Assembly: GCA_946633275.1 (NCBI GenBank)
Contig: CAMPAT010000022.1
Coordinates: 1-8,444, forward strand
From: an uncultured Clostridia bacterium
Lineage (GTDB): Bacteria; Bacillota; Clostridia; Oscillospirales; Acutalibacteraceae
Reading direction: 5' to 3'
Length of the DNA stretch: 8,444 bases
A model generated the notes under the pieces. The model saw nothing but the letters and a program-made list of their open reading frames with translations, made no database searches and was not told the DNA's origin. The position numbers were made by a program, and so were the translations under genes. Every line of letters begins with the position of its first letter. Positions within the stretch are counted from its first letter, which is position 1. Positions 6,132 to 8,444 of this stretch are shown here, piece after piece.

Positions 6132-7103
6132 ATGCCTTTACTTGACGGAATTAAATGCCCCGTGTGCGGCGTAGAATTCGCCGACGGCGACGATGTCGTT
6201 TACTGCCCCGACTGCGGAACGCCGCATCACCGCGAATGCTATAAAACAGCAGGTCATTGCGTAAACGCAGGGCTGCACAAAACGGGTTATAACTTTTACG
6301 ACGAAAATATTAAGAAGGCTGAAAAACCTGCGGAAGCTCAGCCGAACAACACGACGCCTGACGGCTTCTACATCCCGAAGCAGGAAGATAAGCAAACTCA
6401 GGGCGAAGCTCCGTTTTCGCCGTTTATGGCAGCACCTGCTCCGAGCTTTGGCAAGGAGTACGACGGACAGTCTATTGACGATGTTCCTGCAAAAGATATT
6501 GCGGCAGCCGTACGCACAAACACAAATCGCTTTATGCCGCTGTTCAGGAAATTCGGCGAAAACGGCAAAAAAGCAGGCTGGAACTGGGGCGCCTTCATTT
6601 TCGGTCCGTACTACCTTCTGTTTCGCAAGATGTACGCACAGGGAATCGGTCTTCTCTGCATACAGGGCGCGATAAGCTACCTCGGCAGCTATTTTATGGC
6701 GACAAAAGCGCCGAAATTCACCGAAACAATGCAGAACATTATGACCGCTTCAAAAGGCGTGGTATCGCAGCTCGATATGGAAGCTCTGCAGGCGACAAAC
6801 GATTTTGCCGTCGCTACTAAAATATCGGCAATTATGCTTGCTGTTCTGCTCGTCATCAGAGTTATAACGGCTTTCTTTGCGGACAGAATATACTTCGGCA
6901 CAATTAAAAATCTCGTAAAAGATGTCAATGAAAAGCTCAAAGACGGCGCGTCATTCTCGGCAGTACCAACGATGATGAACGTTCCTCAGCAGGAGCTTGA
7001 CGAAGAGCAGATGAAGCTGCTTTATCTGTCGAGACGCGGCGGAACGTCAATGTTCGCGGCGCTTCTCGGATATCTCGCGCTGAGTATAATACAAATGCTT
7101 TAA
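6132..7103 (+). CDS. RING-like zinc-domain protein with DUF2628-type membrane domain
   Basis: Function unknown. The 323-residue product has three parts. First is an N-terminal treble-clef or RING-like zinc module with C9-x2-C12, C25-x2-C28, H32/H33, C36 and C43, including the GDDVVYCPDCGTPHHREC stretch (18 residues) that resembles the prokaryotic RING finger family. Second is a polar linker rich in Pro, Gln and Lys (about 60-130). Third is a C-terminal membrane domain with NWGAFIFGPYYLLFRKMY (151-168), the hallmark I associate with DUF2628, and membrane segments near 153-188, 230-250 and 303-322. The N-terminus has no signal peptide, so the zinc module should be cytoplasmic. The start has AGGAG 6 nt upstream, behind its own promoter. 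It is the first gene of a run with galU 19 bp downstream. A role in membrane-protein handling or envelope regulation is only a guess. Confidence 0.85.
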   Translation: MPLLDGIKCPVCGVEFADGDDVVYCPDCGTPHHRECYKTAGHCVNAGLHKTGYNFYDENIKKAEKPAEAQPNNTTPDGFYIPKQEDKQTQGEAPFSPFMAAPAPSFGKEYDGQSIDDVPAKDIAAAVRTNTNRFMPLFRKFGENGKKAGWNWGAFIFGPYYLLFRKMYAQGIGLLCIQGAISYLGSYFMATKAPKFTETMQNIMTASKGVVSQLDMEALQATNDFAVATKISAIMLAVLLVIRVITAFFADRIYFGTIKNLVKDVNEKLKDGASFSAVPTMMNVPQQELDEEQMKLLYLSRRGGTSMFAALLGYLALSIIQML

Positions 7104-7122
7104 TAACTTAAGGAGTAAAATT

Positions 7123-7989
7123 ATGAAAATCAGAAAAGCCATCATCCCTGCTGCAGGACTCGGCACGAGAGTGCTCCCTGCTTCAAAAGCAGTACCGAAG
7201 GAAATGCTTAACATAGTGGACAAGCCTGCGATTCAGTATATCGTTGAAGAGGCTTTCGCAAGCGGAATTGAAGAAGTACTTATCATAACAAATCGCGGCA
7301 AGGGCGTTATCGAAGACCACTTTGACCACGCATACGAGCTCGAAACCAAGCTTGCAAAAAATCCCGACAAAGCGGGAATCCTCAAGGATGTTGAAGCTCC
7401 TGCAAAGCTCGGAAATATCTATTTTCTCCGCCAGAAAGAGACGGGCGGACTCGGCCACGCAGTTCTTTGCGCAAAAGGATTTGTAGGAGACGAGCCGTTC
7501 GCAGTTCTCTACGGCGACGATGTAATAATTTCCGATAATCCCGTTACGAAACAGCTCATTGACGCATATGAAAAATACGGCAAGGGCGCAGTAGGGGTTA
7601 AAGAAGTCAGCGACGAGGATATAACGAAATACTGCTCGCTCGCAGTAAAACACCTTGACGGAAACTGCTACGAGTGCAACGATATGATTGAAAAGCCGAA
7701 GAAGGAAGAAATTATGAGCAATTTCTCAATTCTCGGCAGAGTTGTTATGCCGCCTGAAATCTTCAGTATTCTTGAGAATACGGAGAACGGCGCAGGAGGA
7801 GAGCTTCAGCTCACCGACGCGATGAGAACACTCGCACAGAAAGAGGGCGTTATCGCCGTTGACTACGAGGGCACGCGCTACGATATGGGCAACAAGCTCG
7901 GTATACTCAAGGCTAATATCGAGGTCGGACTTAATCACCCTGAGGTTAAGGACGAACTTCGCGAATATTTGAAAGGACTCAACTTTTAG
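7123..7989 (+). CDS. galU: UTP-glucose-1-phosphate uridylyltransferase
   Basis: Cytoplasmic enzyme that joins UTP and glucose-1-phosphate into UDP-glucose and pyrophosphate, supplying surface polysaccharide, glycolipid and galactose metabolism. The 288-residue product matches the family. The nucleotide-binding start IIPAAGLGTRVLPASK (7-22) is followed by PKEML (25-29). The nucleotide-site motif GGLGHAV is at 108-114, with the metal-site acidic motif YGDDVI at 130-135, IEKPK at 189-193, the sugar-binding GAGGELQLTD at 223-232, and DMGNKLGIL at 254-262. AGGAG lies 7 nt before the ATG. The gene follows the zinc-domain gene by 19 bp and precedes the ThyX-like gene by 11 bp, so all three are probably cotranscribed. 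Paralogues such as GtaB/YngB cannot be separated from sequence alone. Confidence 0.97.
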   Translation: MKIRKAIIPAAGLGTRVLPASKAVPKEMLNIVDKPAIQYIVEEAFASGIEEVLIITNRGKGVIEDHFDHAYELETKLAKNPDKAGILKDVEAPAKLGNIYFLRQKETGGLGHAVLCAKGFVGDEPFAVLYGDDVIISDNPVTKQLIDAYEKYGKGAVGVKEVSDEDITKYCSLAVKHLDGNCYECNDMIEKPKKEEIMSNFSILGRVVMPPEIFSILENTENGAGGELQLTDAMRTLAQKEGVIAVDYEGTRYDMGNKLGILKANIEVGLNHPEVKDELREYLKGLNF

Positions 7990-8000
7990 GAGAAGGATTT

Positions 8001-8444
8001 ATGATTAAGATTGAACGAGACAGCGTTATGAATTTTGATAACGCTATGCGCGGAGCGAGAAATCCGCTCAATTCATGGGGACGATATGATTCTTACTACG
8101 ACGAAGACGGAAAATTCGTTTTCGGAGAGAATGACCTTAGTCTCGCAAAAAGGCTCTGCAAAGCAGGCAGCGACCACAGAAAATTCGTAAGAATGATTAT
8201 GGTCAGCGTTGACGTTACAGCGCCTATGTACTGGTGGAAAGAATACGATACATATAAGGTATCTACGGTGGCGAATTCTACCTCGACTATGCATAAGATT
8301 ACTTCAAAGCCGTTCGAGCTCGACGATTTTTCCGTCGACCATATGAACGACGAGGGTATCGCAGCTATGGAAAAGGTTATCGAAACTCTCGAGGATTTGC
8401 GACTTAAATATCTTGAAACAAAAGATAAAACATTATGGTACACG
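8001..8444 (+). CDS. ThyX-like (FAD-dependent thymidylate synthase fold) protein, 3' end missing
   Basis: 148 codons are visible and the frame is open to the right edge. The segment LAKRLCKAGSDHRKF (48-62), then VTAPMYWWKEYDTYKV (72-87) and STVANSTSTMHKI (88-100), aligns with the ThyX core as I remember it from Thermotoga maritima (VKAPIFVARQWFRHR, then IASYNELSGRYSKL). The alignment is gapless over about 28 positions. ThyX makes dTMP from dUMP using FAD and methylene-tetrahydrofolate. The signature RHRxxSxNExSxR here reads TYKVSTVANSTST, so the conserved Arg/His/Ser/Glu residues are all replaced and standard activity is doubtful. I recall similar divergent ThyX-annotated proteins in Clostridia and phages. 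The start has GGAGAAGG upstream, overlapping the galU TAG, so translation is probably coupled. Family assignment is moderate because the C-terminal half is not visible. Confidence 0.62.
   Translation, partial: MIKIERDSVMNFDNAMRGARNPLNSWGRYDSYYDEDGKFVFGENDLSLAKRLCKAGSDHRKFVRMIMVSVDVTAPMYWWKEYDTYKVSTVANSTSTMHKITSKPFELDDFSVDHMNDEGIAAMEKVIETLEDLRLKYLETKDKTLWYT

Noticed and set aside
7183..7653. Open frame of 156 codons on the minus strand
   Set aside because: It is antisense to galU, which is full-length with all family motifs.
7990..8000. Possible promoter or terminator between galU and the ThyX-like gene
   Set aside because: The 11-bp gap holds only the ribosome binding site, with no room for a stem or promoter.

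Overview
The window looks like a chromosomal core region of a Gram-positive, low-to-mid GC Firmicute, most likely class Clostridia (Oscillospiraceae/Ruminococcus-like). This rests on several things: AGGAG-type ribosome binding sites with 6-8 nt spacing, near-consensus sigma-A promoters, a PdaA-type peptidoglycan deacetylase, and a DUF2628 protein with a RING-like zinc domain. The lineage is an inference. No mobile element, CRISPR array, tRNA or rRNA was seen, and no gap between genes exceeds 300 bases.

Left part, all on the minus strand and read from right to left: prfB (peptide chain release factor 2), a secreted or lipid-anchored PdaA-like deacetylase, then mreB, mreC, mreD and the first 474 codons of a class B penicillin-binding protein (mrdA/PBP2 type), which runs off the left edge. 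mreB-mreC-mreD-mrdA is a tight cell-elongation operon. mreB and mreC abut with no gap, mreC and mreD are 8 bp apart, and mreD and mrdA are 36 bp apart. The operon has its own promoter (TTGAGT-N17-TATAAT) at 3860-3888 and is insulated upstream by a GC-rich hairpin. MreB, MreC and MreD form the membrane scaffold that positions the PBP2 transpeptidase for side-wall synthesis. The neighbouring deacetylase also modifies the wall.

Right part, on the plus strand: divergently from prfB, a three-gene run starts at a TTGATT-N17-TATAAT promoter. It encodes a RING-like zinc-domain/DUF2628 membrane protein, galU (UTP-glucose-1-phosphate uridylyltransferase) and the start of a ThyX-like protein cut by the right edge. 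Gaps of 19 and 11 bp, each with a good ribosome binding site, suggest one transcript. The prfB promoter and this one are back to back, with 10 bp between their -35 boxes.

Points worth a second look: the ThyX-like protein aligns with the ThyX signature segment yet lacks every signature residue; the apparent prfB terminator shares its 3' arm with the Shine-Dalgarno of the deacetylase gene; prfB lacks the usual programmed frameshift; a 16-bp dyad lies on the predicted mreB start point; and the zinc-domain membrane protein has no known function.
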